Assembly (NCBI RefSeq): GCF_002968575.1
Contig: NZ_PVBM01000030.1
Span: forward strand, 1 to 53,523
Origin: Neorhizobium huautlense
Lineage (GTDB): Bacteria; Pseudomonadota; Alphaproteobacteria; Rhizobiales; Rhizobiaceae
DNA: 53,523 bases
Reading direction: 5' to 3'
Made by a program: the position numbers and the translations under genes. Shown piece after piece: positions 23,800 to 31,461 of this stretch (the stretch's first letter is position 1; each line of letters opens with the position of its first letter). Below the pieces are notes generated by a model. The model worked only from the letters and a program-made list of their open reading frames with translations, was not told where the DNA came from and ran no database searches.

Positions 23800-24558
23800 A
23801 TGCGTGCACGCGAGCTTCGTCGCCGGCTAAAATATCTCCTCAGCGGGGACAGTACACTGCCGGGTTACGCCGCAGATGGATTTCGTACCTACAACAAGAA
23901 TACCGATTTCAAGGACGAGCCCCGCTTTGCAGCGGCATGGGCGTTTGCAGAGGAGGGAAATCGGGAAGCTTGGAAAAAGCGGGGAAGGGTGCCGGATGTC
24001 AGATGGCGGGCTCATACCTGTTGCTGGGCGGCTTCCCGGGCATTGAAGCTTGAAGGCGACTTCGTTGAATTCGGGGTCAACGCCGGTCTTCTGTCGATGA
24101 CGGTGTGCCGATATCTCGACTTCGGCACGATTGATCGGAAATTCTGGCTTTTCGACACCTTCGAAGGAATACCGGCCGGCGAAATGACGATGGATGAGGA
24201 GCATTTCCGCAAACAGCGAAACAGGGGCATTTATTTCGATGTGTTCGAGATAGCCAAGCGCAATTTCGCTCCGTTTCCGAACGCGGTTCTCGTCCGAGGG
24301 GCGTTACCCGCCAGTCTTGACGGCGTGGCGATTGACAGGATCGCTTATCTCTCTGTGGATCTGAATGCCGCGAGCTACGAGAAGGCAAGCATCGAGAGGG
24401 TCTGGGACCGCGTCGTTCCCGGTGCCGCGATCGTTCTCGATGACTACGCTTTCGAAAGTCATGAAGAGCAGAATCGGATGTGGAACGCATTTGCGGCCGA
24501 TCACGGCCAAGTGGTCCTTACGCTTCCGACCGGCCAGGGCTTGATCGTCAAGCAGTAG
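23800..24558 (+). CDS. TylF/MycF-like O-methyltransferase family protein
   Basis: A 252-residue soluble protein resembling macrocin O-methyltransferases. EGDFVEFGVNAGLLSMTVCR is the SAM-binding glycine region. FWLFDTFEGIPAGEM follows, and then YLSVDLNAASYEKAS and AAIVLDDYAF with the acidic residues that bind metal in TylF-type enzymes. Such enzymes methylate sugar or polyketide hydroxyls; here no sugar or antibiotic cluster is nearby, so the substrate is unknown. AGGTGGGGG about 11 bases upstream supports the ATG; a GTG at 23782 in the same frame is the alternative. A terminator lies 114 bp downstream. Confidence 0.8.
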   Translation: MRARELRRRLKYLLSGDSTLPGYAADGFRTYNKNTDFKDEPRFAAAWAFAEEGNREAWKKRGRVPDVRWRAHTCCWAASRALKLEGDFVEFGVNAGLLSMTVCRYLDFGTIDRKFWLFDTFEGIPAGEMTMDEEHFRKQRNRGIYFDVFEIAKRNFAPFPNAVLVRGALPASLDGVAIDRIAYLSVDLNAASYEKASIERVWDRVVPGAAIVLDDYAFESHEEQNRMWNAFAADHGQVVLTLPTGQGLIVKQ

Positions 24559-24671
24559 GTTGTCCGGACAGCAGCACCCCAAATTGCGAAGTTCGCCGGG
24601 CAGGATGATTTCTTCTCGATCCCCGACATCAGGCGTGCTAACCGGCGGTCTTAGACAGATTTCTAGAAGCT

Positions 24672-24706
24672 AACCCCTCGGTCTTCCTGACCGAAGGGTT
24701 TGTTTT
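24672..24706 (+). terminator. terminator after the TylF-like gene
   Basis: AACCCCTCGGTC and GACCGAAGGGTT pair with one mismatch around the loop TTCCT, and TGTTTT follows. It ends transcription from the left before the convergent gene at 24722. Confidence 0.8.
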
Positions 24707-24721
24707 CATGATCCTCGCCAC

Positions 24722-25093
24722 TTATCCGATGCGTGGGCAGCCCGGCCGATTGGCAAAGATGACCCGGTTCCGCTCGCCTCTGCTTCCGTAGCCCCGGATC
24801 TCGATGGAACGGTTCGAGGTCTTTCCCGGTTGCGGATCATCAAGGTAGCGGCTCGCTTTTCGCATGGCTTCACCCACCGAGCATCCCGAACGCTCGGATC
24901 GTGGCCTGTAGTACCGCCGGTCCCGATAATCCTCGTCGTAATACCGCCGTTCACGGTAGCGGTCGTCGTTATAGCGGGGGCCGTCGCGATCGATATAGAG
25001 CTCGAAACCCTGGGATAAGGCTTGGGAAGCCCCGCCCAAGGTGGTGGCGATCACGGCGAGCATGCCGAGATATCGTATTGTGGTCGTCCTCAT
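24722..25093 (-). CDS. exported Arg/Tyr/Asp-rich small protein
   Basis: A 123-residue exported protein. Signal peptide MRTTTIRYLGMLAVIATTLG through GASQALS, then FELYIDRDGPRYNDDRYRER and further RRYYDEDYRDRRYY repeats, followed by a conserved-looking C-terminal part with two Cys (SGCSVGEAMRKASRYL and NRPGCPRIG) that may form a disulfide. GAGGAG before the ATG at 25093 sets the start; the frame extends upstream only through the tRNA region. Similar short exported proteins occur in rhizobia as hypothetical proteins. Function unknown. Confidence 0.72.
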   Translation of the reverse strand: MRTTTIRYLGMLAVIATTLGGASQALSQGFELYIDRDGPRYNDDRYRERRYYDEDYRDRRYYRPRSERSGCSVGEAMRKASRYLDDPQPGKTSNRSIEIRGYGSRGERNRVIFANRPGCPRIG

Positions 25094-25254
25094 CTGTCGT
25101 CTCCTCGATGTGTTGCTGCCCGCAACATAGCGGCCGCAAAATGAATGGGAGCCGAATGAGGCGGACACGGCGTTACTAAAATGCAGAAATGCATAATAAT
25201 GTTTTGCGTTCCGCCGCTTGACTGAATCTCCTATCTGCTTGAAAAGCAAGGCGC

Positions 25255-25339
25255 GCGGACGTGGCGAAACTGGTAGACGCAAGGGACTTAAAATCCCTCG
25301 ACTTCGGTCATACGGGTTCGATCCCCGTCGTCCGCACCA
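25255..25339 (+). tRNA. trnL: tRNA-Leu (UAA)
   Basis: The acceptor arms GCGGACG (25255-25261) and CGTCCGC (25329-25335) pair fully. The anticodon arm AGGGA-CTTAAAA-TCCCT gives anticodon UAA (Leu). A variable arm (CGACTTCGGTC) fits a class II tRNA. The T arm is ACGGG-TTCGATC-CCCGT, and CCA is encoded at the 3' end. Confidence 0.97.
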
Positions 25340-25394
25340 GACGCCCATTTCCGATCAGATCTGGCCCTCTATATCCGTCTCCAGGGAGCAAGCC

Positions 25395-26042
25395 TTGGGT
25401 TACACCTTTGCCATCGGCGATATTCACGGCTGCTTTGCGCAGCTTGAGGAGATGCTCGGCCATATCGAGGCGCAGGCGTCATCCGGACATGTGGTCTTCA
25501 TCGGCGACTATATCGATCGTGGGCCGGACATCAAAAAAGTCGTCGACCTCGTCATGGCTGGGCCGAAAAAGAGTGGCTGGCGCTGGACCCCGCTGAAGGG
25601 CAACCATGAGGACATGCTTGTCCGCGCACATCACGTCCGCGGCGATGAGGGCTCGTTCTGGATCGACAACGGCGGGCGGGAAACATTGGAATCCTTCGGC
25701 GGCAGCGTTCCGGAGGAGGTCATCCAATGGTGCGCCGGGCTTCCGCTCATTCATGTCGATGAGCGCCGTATCTTCGTGCATGCCGGCGTGGACAAGGCCC
25801 TTCCGCTCGAGGCGCAGAACGAGCGCGATCTAATCTGGAGACGCTATCCCAGCGACTATACCTCTGATTTCTGGGGGCGGCATCTCTGCCATGGGCACAC
25901 GCCGTTTCCGGGAAATCCGGTGACGGTCGGCAACCGCACCAATATCGACAGCGGTTGTGTGTTCGGCGATTCGCTCTCCTGTGCCGTGTTCGACGACGAC
26001 GAGCCGGGTGGTCCTGTCCGTTTCCTTCGCGTTCCGGCCTAG
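25395..26042 (+). CDS. PPP-family serine/threonine phosphatase (metallophosphoesterase)
   Basis: A 215-residue enzyme with the three metal-binding motifs of PPP phosphatases: GDIHGC at residues 8-13, GDYIDRGPD near residue 36, and GNHED near 71, followed by two later His (FVHAGVD and CHGHTPF). Related bacterial proteins (PrpA type) remove phosphate from Ser, Thr or Tyr. AGGGAG 6 bases before a TTG at 25395 supports that start; the frame upstream overlaps the tRNA and is not real. It overlaps the convergent trkH by 4 bp. Substrate not visible. Confidence 0.85.
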   Translation: MGYTFAIGDIHGCFAQLEEMLGHIEAQASSGHVVFIGDYIDRGPDIKKVVDLVMAGPKKSGWRWTPLKGNHEDMLVRAHHVRGDEGSFWIDNGGRETLESFGGSVPEEVIQWCAGLPLIHVDERRIFVHAGVDKALPLEAQNERDLIWRRYPSDYTSDFWGRHLCHGHTPFPGNPVTVGNRTNIDSGCVFGDSLSCAVFDDDEPGGPVRFLRVPA

Positions 26043-27493
26043 TGGCGCCAGAACACGGGCGTGAGCAGGACGAGCATGGTCAGGATTTCCAGGCGGCCGA
26101 GCAGCATCATCAGCGAGAGAAGATAAAGCGCGGGATCGCTGATGGTGGAGAAATTGCCGACGGGGCCGATGATCTGGCCGATGCCGGGACCGACATTCGA
26201 CAAGGCCGTTATAACCGAAGAGGTGGCCGTCAGAATATCGTAACCGAACAGTGTCATGCCGATGCTGCCCACGACCCAGAGGAAGATATAGAGGCTGACG
26301 AACAGGAACACGCCGCGCTGGGTTTCCGCATCCACGGTAAGCGCGCCATAGCGAACCGGGTAGATGGCATTCGGATAGATGAGCTTGTTGAGGCCCGCCC
26401 GGGCGACATTGAGCATCACGACGAATCGATAGGCCTTGATGCCGCCGGCAGTCGAGCCGGAACAACCGCCCATGAATGTCGCGAAGAAAGCGACCAGCAC
26501 GACGAACGGCCCCCAGAGTGTATAATCGTCGCTCGCAAAGCCGCCGGTCGACAGGATGGATGCCATGTTGAAGAAGGCATGGATCAGAGCATCATCCAGT
26601 TCGACGCCGTTCCTGAGGTGATGATAGACGGCGACGGCAATGGAGATCGCCGTCAGATAGCCGAGGAAGGTAGGGATTTGCGGATCGCGTGCCGCATCCA
26701 GACGACCCCTGATGGCAAGAAGGATAATCACCGAAAACGGCAGGCTGCAAATTGTCAGAAAGGTTCCGCCGATGACCAATATGGGCGTGCTCTGGAAATA
26801 GGCGAAGGACGCGTCATGCGTGGAAAAGCCGGCCGTCGCGATGGTGGTCATCGCGTGGTTCAGCGCATCGAAATGGGTCATTCCCGCCATGTCGTAGGCA
26901 ACGGCGCAAGCGAGAGTGAGAAGCACATAAACGACCAGGAAGGCGCGGGTGAAACTGGCAAGCCGGGCGAAGGGTTTGTCGTTGGTTTCCGAAGATTCCA
27001 GCTTGAAGATCGAGGCGCCGCCGACCTTCAGGAAGGGCAGGACGAAAAGGCCGAGCGCGACGATCCCGATGCCGCCGAACCAGCAGAGCAGCGACCGCCA
27101 GAGCAGGATTCCGGGCGGCATGTCATCGAGGCCGACGATGACGGTCGAGCCCGTGGTGGTGATGCCGGATATGGATTCGAAGACCGCCTGGGCAAACGAC
27201 AGTTCGTGCTCGGCCAGAAAAAGCGGAATTGCGCCGACCAGCGAAAACATCACCCACAGGACATTGACCAAGAGGAAACCGAGCCGTTTGGTGAAGGCCG
27301 GTTGAGGGCCACGGGTGGCGAGCGCCGCCGCCGCCGCGAGACCGCCGACCATGAAGCCGGACATCGCGAACACCTGCCAGTCGCTGTGCCCGTAGTAGAG
27401 ATCGACCAGCGCCGGCAGGAACATGGCGATAGACAGATAAAGCGCACAAAGCGCAGTCACATAGATGACGGACCGGAAAAGGCTGGCGTTCAA
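26039..27493 (-). CDS. trkH: potassium uptake protein TrkH
   Basis: A 484-residue inner-membrane K+ channel subunit with ten or more hydrophobic segments. Four pore-loop filters are readable: SGITTTGSTVI, IATAGFSTHD, ILSTGGFASDD and LSNVGPGIG. It takes up potassium together with the NAD-binding TrkA, which is not encoded in this window. Length matches TrkH. It overlaps the phosphatase gene tail to tail by 4 bp. It is divergent from ilvA with a 93-bp spacer that must hold both promoters. Confidence 0.94.
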   Translation of the reverse strand: MNASLFRSVIYVTALCALYLSIAMFLPALVDLYYGHSDWQVFAMSGFMVGGLAAAAALATRGPQPAFTKRLGFLLVNVLWVMFSLVGAIPLFLAEHELSFAQAVFESISGITTTGSTVIVGLDDMPPGILLWRSLLCWFGGIGIVALGLFVLPFLKVGGASIFKLESSETNDKPFARLASFTRAFLVVYVLLTLACAVAYDMAGMTHFDALNHAMTTIATAGFSTHDASFAYFQSTPILVIGGTFLTICSLPFSVIILLAIRGRLDAARDPQIPTFLGYLTAISIAVAVYHHLRNGVELDDALIHAFFNMASILSTGGFASDDYTLWGPFVVLVAFFATFMGGCSGSTAGGIKAYRFVVMLNVARAGLNKLIYPNAIYPVRYGALTVDAETQRGVFLFVSLYIFLWVVGSIGMTLFGYDILTATSSVITALSNVGPGIGQIIGPVGNFSTISDPALYLLSLMMLLGRLEILTMLVLLTPVFWRH

Positions 27494-27586
27494 GAAAGGG
27501 TTGTCCCTGTTTTCGGAGCCGCGGAAAGATGCTTTGTCACAGCCGCAAGCCTATGGCATAGCGAGGCCCATCTCGAATTTCAATGG

Positions 27587-28861
27587 ATGGCCGATGTGAC
27601 TAGGGCAGGCGTGACGAAGGCGGGTGTGGACGAAGCCAAGGCGGCCATGCGGGAGATCTTCCCCGAAACGCCGCTGCAATTGAACGAGCACCTGAGCCGG
27701 CGCTATGGCACGGACATCTGGCTGAAGCGCGAGGACCTTTCCCCGGTCCGCTCCTACAAGATCCGCGGCGCGTTCAACTTCCTCCGCAAGGCCATCGCGG
27801 CTGGCGCGAGCAACAAGACCTTCGTCTGTGCGTCTGCAGGCAATCATGCGCAGGGATTTGCATTCGTCTGCCGTCATTTCAAGGTTCCGGGCGTGGTTTT
27901 CATGCCGGTGACGACACCGCAGCAGAAGATCGACAAGACCCGCATGTTCGGCGGCGAGTTCATCACCATCCGTCTGATCGGGGATATCTTCGACCAGTGC
28001 TATGCGGCCGCACGTGCGCATGTGGATGAGATCGGCGGGGTGATGGTACCCCCCTTTGACGACGCCGACATCATCGAGGGGCAGGGGACAGTCGCCTCCG
28101 AGATCGTCGAGCAGTTGCCGGAGGGCGTGGCGCCTGACATTATCATCCTGCCGGTCGGCGGCGGCGGGCTTTCTTCCGGCGTGACCGGCTACCTTGCCGA
28201 CCGCACCAGGCCTGAAAATTTCGTCTTCACCGAACCGGCAGGAGCTCCAAGCCTGAAACGGAGCCTGGAGGCGGGGCAGCCCGTCACGCTCGCCAAGCTC
28301 GACAATTTTGTCGACGGCGCGGCGGTTGCACGGATCGGCGACCTGAACTTCGAAGCGCTGAAGCATTTTTCTCCCGATCAGGTGCTGCTCCTGCCGGAAA
28401 ATGCCATCTGCGTTACCATCATCGACATGCTGAATGTCGAGGGGGTCGTCCTGGAGCCGGCCGGGGCCCTGTCGATCGCTGCCCTCGAGGTGCTGGGGCC
28501 GGACGCATTGGCCGGCAAGACGGTGATCTGCGTCGTTTCGGGCGGCAATTTCGATTTCGAGCGTCTGCCCGACGTCAAGGAACGGGCGATGCGGTACTCG
28601 GGCCTGAAGAAATACTTCATCCTCAGGCTCGCCCAGCGCCCGGGCGCGCTGCGGGATTTCCTCAATCTTCTCGGTCCCGAGGACGATATCGCCCGCTTCG
28701 AATACCTGAAGAAATCCGCCCGCAATTTCGGCTCCATCTTGATCGGCATCGAAACCAAGAGGCCCGAGAACTTCAACCAGTTGGTGGAGCGGTTCGAGGC
28801 CGCCGGCATGGGTTATCAGGACATAACCGAGAACGACATTCTCGCAAGCCTCATCATCTGA
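27587..28861 (+). CDS. ilvA: threonine ammonia-lyase (threonine deaminase)
   Basis: A 424-residue pyridoxal-phosphate enzyme that converts threonine to 2-oxobutanoate, the first step to isoleucine. The PLP Lys lies in RSYKIRGAFNFL, the phosphate-binding glycines in LPVGGGGLSSGV, and the asparagine loop in CASAGNHAQG. The last 80 residues (KKYFILRLAQRPGALRDFLN) form a single ACT-like regulatory domain, as in short-form enzymes. The first in-frame ATG is at 27587; the very long frame before it is a shadow of trkH. The Shine-Dalgarno is weak. It overlaps the convergent hydrolase by 8 bp. Confidence 0.94.
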   Translation: MADVTRAGVTKAGVDEAKAAMREIFPETPLQLNEHLSRRYGTDIWLKREDLSPVRSYKIRGAFNFLRKAIAAGASNKTFVCASAGNHAQGFAFVCRHFKVPGVVFMPVTTPQQKIDKTRMFGGEFITIRLIGDIFDQCYAAARAHVDEIGGVMVPPFDDADIIEGQGTVASEIVEQLPEGVAPDIIILPVGGGGLSSGVTGYLADRTRPENFVFTEPAGAPSLKRSLEAGQPVTLAKLDNFVDGAAVARIGDLNFEALKHFSPDQVLLLPENAICVTIIDMLNVEGVVLEPAGALSIAALEVLGPDALAGKTVICVVSGGNFDFERLPDVKERAMRYSGLKKYFILRLAQRPGALRDFLNLLGPEDDIARFEYLKKSARNFGSILIGIETKRPENFNQLVERFEAAGMGYQDITENDILASLII

Positions 28862-29864
28862 GGCCGAGGGTTTGCTTCAGCCAGATGACGATCCGCTCGG
28901 CTACCGGTGCGGTCGTTGCCGGTGAAAGAATATCGCCGGCGATCACGTGGTTGCCGGGATCGCCGGTTTTGCCGACATCGACGATCTCCTGCTGCCCGCC
29001 CCAGCGACCGGCGATATCGCGCACCTTGTCCGGCCGGACGACCTGATCGAGCGAGGAATGGAGGAACAGGGCAGGTGTCGCGATTTTCTCGATCGGGGCA
29101 TTGACCGAGAGTTTCACGAGCGCAGCCATCGGCAGGAGTGCACGGGTCGGATATTCCACCGTCCAATGGGCCGCATGCTTTTCGTTGTGAGGTGTGAAGC
29201 TGCGAGTGGAGCCGAGCAGCAATCGAGAAAGCTGCGGCGCGATCGGCGTGGTGAGCAGAAAGGCTCCGAAGCTTTTGATGCCATAATTCGGCGACAGGAA
29301 GACTGCGGCCGCGACGCGGGGGCCGACTTTCGGATCGGCAAGTGCCAGTGTAGCCAGCGAAGCGCCGGTGGAGGTGGCGATGACGATGACCCGCTCGCCG
29401 ATTGCTTCGCCGATGGCCAATGCTTCGGAAAAATCCGAAAACCAGTGTTCCAGCGCCGCTTCGCCCATGGCCCCGCCATCTCGCCCATGCCCCGTCAGAC
29501 GCGTAAAGAAGAGGTTGGCGCCGATCGCAGCCGCGACGCGGTCGGGCAGGGGACGGACCTCTTCGGCCGACGCCGAAAAGCCGTGGATATAGACGACGGC
29601 AACGGGCGTCTTTGCTTTTGTTGCGGGATCGGCCCAGCGGATATGCTTGGCTGCGCCTGGCCGGAGGTCGCGGAATCGGCTTTCCTCGGTCGCCAGATAG
29701 GCCTCGATATCGCTGCCGAGACGGGCATCGTCAAAAGCTGGAAAGCCTTCAACGGGCATGCGCGGTTCGGCCATCAGCAGAGCTCCGGATGTGATCGCCA
29801 GAACAACGAAGACACAAGCAAACATTCGCCATGCCGGAAAACTCCTTCCCATCCGCGCCTCCAT
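28854..29864 (-). CDS. membrane-anchored or exported alpha/beta hydrolase
   Basis: A 336-residue protein. The N-terminal hydrophobic stretch (WRMFACVFVVLAITSGALLM) is a signal or anchor. The hydrolase core shows the oxyanion motif VYIHGFSASAEEV, the lid-like TRLTGHGRDGGAM, and the nucleophile elbow ATSTGASLA, where the first glycine of GxSxG is replaced. An Asp lies in HSSLDQVVRP, with the late His in NHVIAGD. Substrate unknown. An ATG at 29852 is an alternative start. It is convergent with ilvA, and downstream of the glycerophosphodiesterase gene by 37 bp, so the two may form an operon. Confidence 0.8.
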   Translation of the reverse strand: MEARMGRSFPAWRMFACVFVVLAITSGALLMAEPRMPVEGFPAFDDARLGSDIEAYLATEESRFRDLRPGAAKHIRWADPATKAKTPVAVVYIHGFSASAEEVRPLPDRVAAAIGANLFFTRLTGHGRDGGAMGEAALEHWFSDFSEALAIGEAIGERVIVIATSTGASLATLALADPKVGPRVAAAVFLSPNYGIKSFGAFLLTTPIAPQLSRLLLGSTRSFTPHNEKHAAHWTVEYPTRALLPMAALVKLSVNAPIEKIATPALFLHSSLDQVVRPDKVRDIAGRWGGQQEIVDVGKTGDPGNHVIAGDILSPATTAPVAERIVIWLKQTLGLR

Positions 29865-29901
29865 GCCGGGAGGATAGGCGCGCTTTGCAACGGTGGTAAG
29901 T

Positions 29902-30921
29902 CTATTTTCCGCAGATTTTCGGCTTGGCGGGCAGGGCGCAGAAGCCGCGGCGATCCGCCTCGACCCGCGTTTTTTCGATCACATTCGTCCAGACGAGGCC
30001 GGGAAAGCCGTCCGGCACCATGTCCCACGCCTCCCGGTCATCGATGCCCGATGAGCCGGCGTCGCCCGCTTCGAAGGCCCCGAGGAGCACGACATCCGAT
30101 CCGGCAGCGCGCATGCGGTTGTAGAAGCGTTCTGGCCAGCCCCAGAGCAGGAAGGCGAGGTTGGCGGGCACCGGCACGAGACCATTGCTGCAGGCTGCCG
30201 GCACATGGCCGCTCCAGCCGAGGGCAAGATAGGTGACGAGGCAGGATTTTGCCGTTCGGGCGGAATAGCCGGGCAGCCCCGTCACCAGCGCCATGCTTCT
30301 TTCCGTCGGCTCGTCGCCGCCATAGACGCCGAAGGTGGCCTCACGAAAGGCGGGCTGCGTTGCGAGCATGGCGGCCAGCGCTTCGCCTTCCTCGGTGCGG
30401 CGGCTCTTGAAATTGACGAGGAAGCGGCCGTCAGGAAAAGTCTGGAAGACTTCGGGGAGGGTCGGCATCAGGCCGTTCCCCTTGCCGCGGAACGGAAATG
30501 TCCTGCCGCCGTCGGCAGTATAGCCGTAGCCGATGTCGAGCGTCTTCAGCACGCTCATCGGGGTTTGCTCGGTAATGCCTTTGCCATTGGTCCGGCAGTC
30601 GAGTGTCCAGTCGTGAAAGACGGCGAACTGCTTGTCGGGTGTCAGGTGAACGTCAAGTTCGACAACATCGGCACCGGCATCGAAGGCTGCCTTCATGCTC
30701 GGCAGGGTGTTTTCGAGAAACTCATGGGTGGGAGGCAACATCAGGCTAGCCGTGCAGGTGTCGTTCTGCAGATTGCTCGATTCGAACAGCTGATGTTGCC
30801 CGCGGTGGGCGATGATGCGCAGCGGAGCATCCTGCGGAAAGCTCGAAAAGAGCGAGGTGTTTCCGATCCAGAGTGCGGCGGCAATCGCGATCGGCGCGGC
30901 AGCGGCGATTTTCCATTTCAT
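29902..30921 (-). CDS. glycerophosphodiester phosphodiesterase family protein
   Basis: A 339-residue exported or anchored enzyme. An N-terminal hydrophobic segment (IAAAAPIAIAAALWIG) precedes the GDPD barrel: IIAHRGQHQLFESSN, ENTLPSMKAAFDAGADVVEL and FAVFHDWTLDCRTNGKG carry the catalytic His, Glu and Asp residues. It probably splits glycerophosphodiesters to glycerol-3-phosphate and an alcohol outside the cytoplasm. GGAG 8 bases before the ATG at 30921 supports this start; GTG three codons upstream is an alternative. It lies head to head with the HlyU-type gene and just upstream of the alpha/beta hydrolase. Confidence 0.87.
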   Translation of the reverse strand: MKWKIAAAAPIAIAAALWIGNTSLFSSFPQDAPLRIIAHRGQHQLFESSNLQNDTCTASLMLPPTHEFLENTLPSMKAAFDAGADVVELDVHLTPDKQFAVFHDWTLDCRTNGKGITEQTPMSVLKTLDIGYGYTADGGRTFPFRGKGNGLMPTLPEVFQTFPDGRFLVNFKSRRTEEGEALAAMLATQPAFREATFGVYGGDEPTERSMALVTGLPGYSARTAKSCLVTYLALGWSGHVPAACSNGLVPVPANLAFLLWGWPERFYNRMRAAGSDVVLLGAFEAGDAGSSGIDDREAWDMVPDGFPGLVWTNVIEKTRVEADRRGFCALPAKPKICGK

Positions 30922-31031
30922 GAAGCTCACTCCGACTCGATGCGGTGGATATGAGCCTTGTTCAGATTCGATTGCGACATTTCCGAGATGGGCCGCTTCC
31001 TGCGCCCGGAGGAATGTGATAGGCAGCCGCC

Positions 31032-31355
31032 ATGGCTTCGTTTCTATCCAATATCCTCTCGATCTTCTCCGGCGGCGGAAAGTCCGCCGAACCGTCCGCT
31101 CCGGCTGCCAAGCCGGTGGAGCACAACGGCTGCATGATCCATCCGGCCCCGATCCGCGAAGGTTCGCAGTTCAGATTGGCGGGACGGATCGAAAAGGATA
31201 TGGGTGGCGAGGTTCTGGTCCGGACCTTCGTTCGCGCGGACGTCTTCACGTCGATGGATGATGCCGTCGAGTACACGATCAAAAAGGCGCAGCAGATCAT
31301 CGACCAGAACGGTGCTTCTTTGTTTGCCGATGGCGAGAAGTCACGCTCGGCCTGA
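31032..31355 (+). CDS. HlyU-domain protein
   Basis: A 107-residue soluble protein with the small HlyU domain found widely in alphaproteobacteria: EHNGCMIHPAPIREGSQFRL, then AGRIEKDMGGEVLVRTFVRA, then DDAVEYTIKKAQQIIDQNG. The N-terminus MASFLSNILSIFSGGG is amphipathic. Despite the family name there is no visible helix-turn-helix, so a regulatory role is unproved. It is on the plus strand ahead of the ammonium-transporter fusion gene, 106 bp away. Confidence 0.82.
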   Translation: MASFLSNILSIFSGGGKSAEPSAPAAKPVEHNGCMIHPAPIREGSQFRLAGRIEKDMGGEVLVRTFVRADVFTSMDDAVEYTIKKAQQIIDQNGASLFADGEKSRSA

Positions 31356-31461
31356 CGGGCATGCGGCCGCGGGAAAGCGGATACACAATCAGATAAAATT
31401 AAACGATTTTGCGGTAGGTTGGACATCTGTTCAGATTGTCCTTTGCTGCGGTCGTTTTTTG

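Noticed and set aside
25218..25394. upstream extension of the phosphatase frame through the tRNA
   Set aside because: The tRNA-Leu occupies 25255-25339, and a Shine-Dalgarno precedes the TTG at 25395.
25955..27586. very long N-terminal extension of ilvA
   Set aside because: The frame is open only because it runs antisense to trkH; ilvA similarity begins at 27587.
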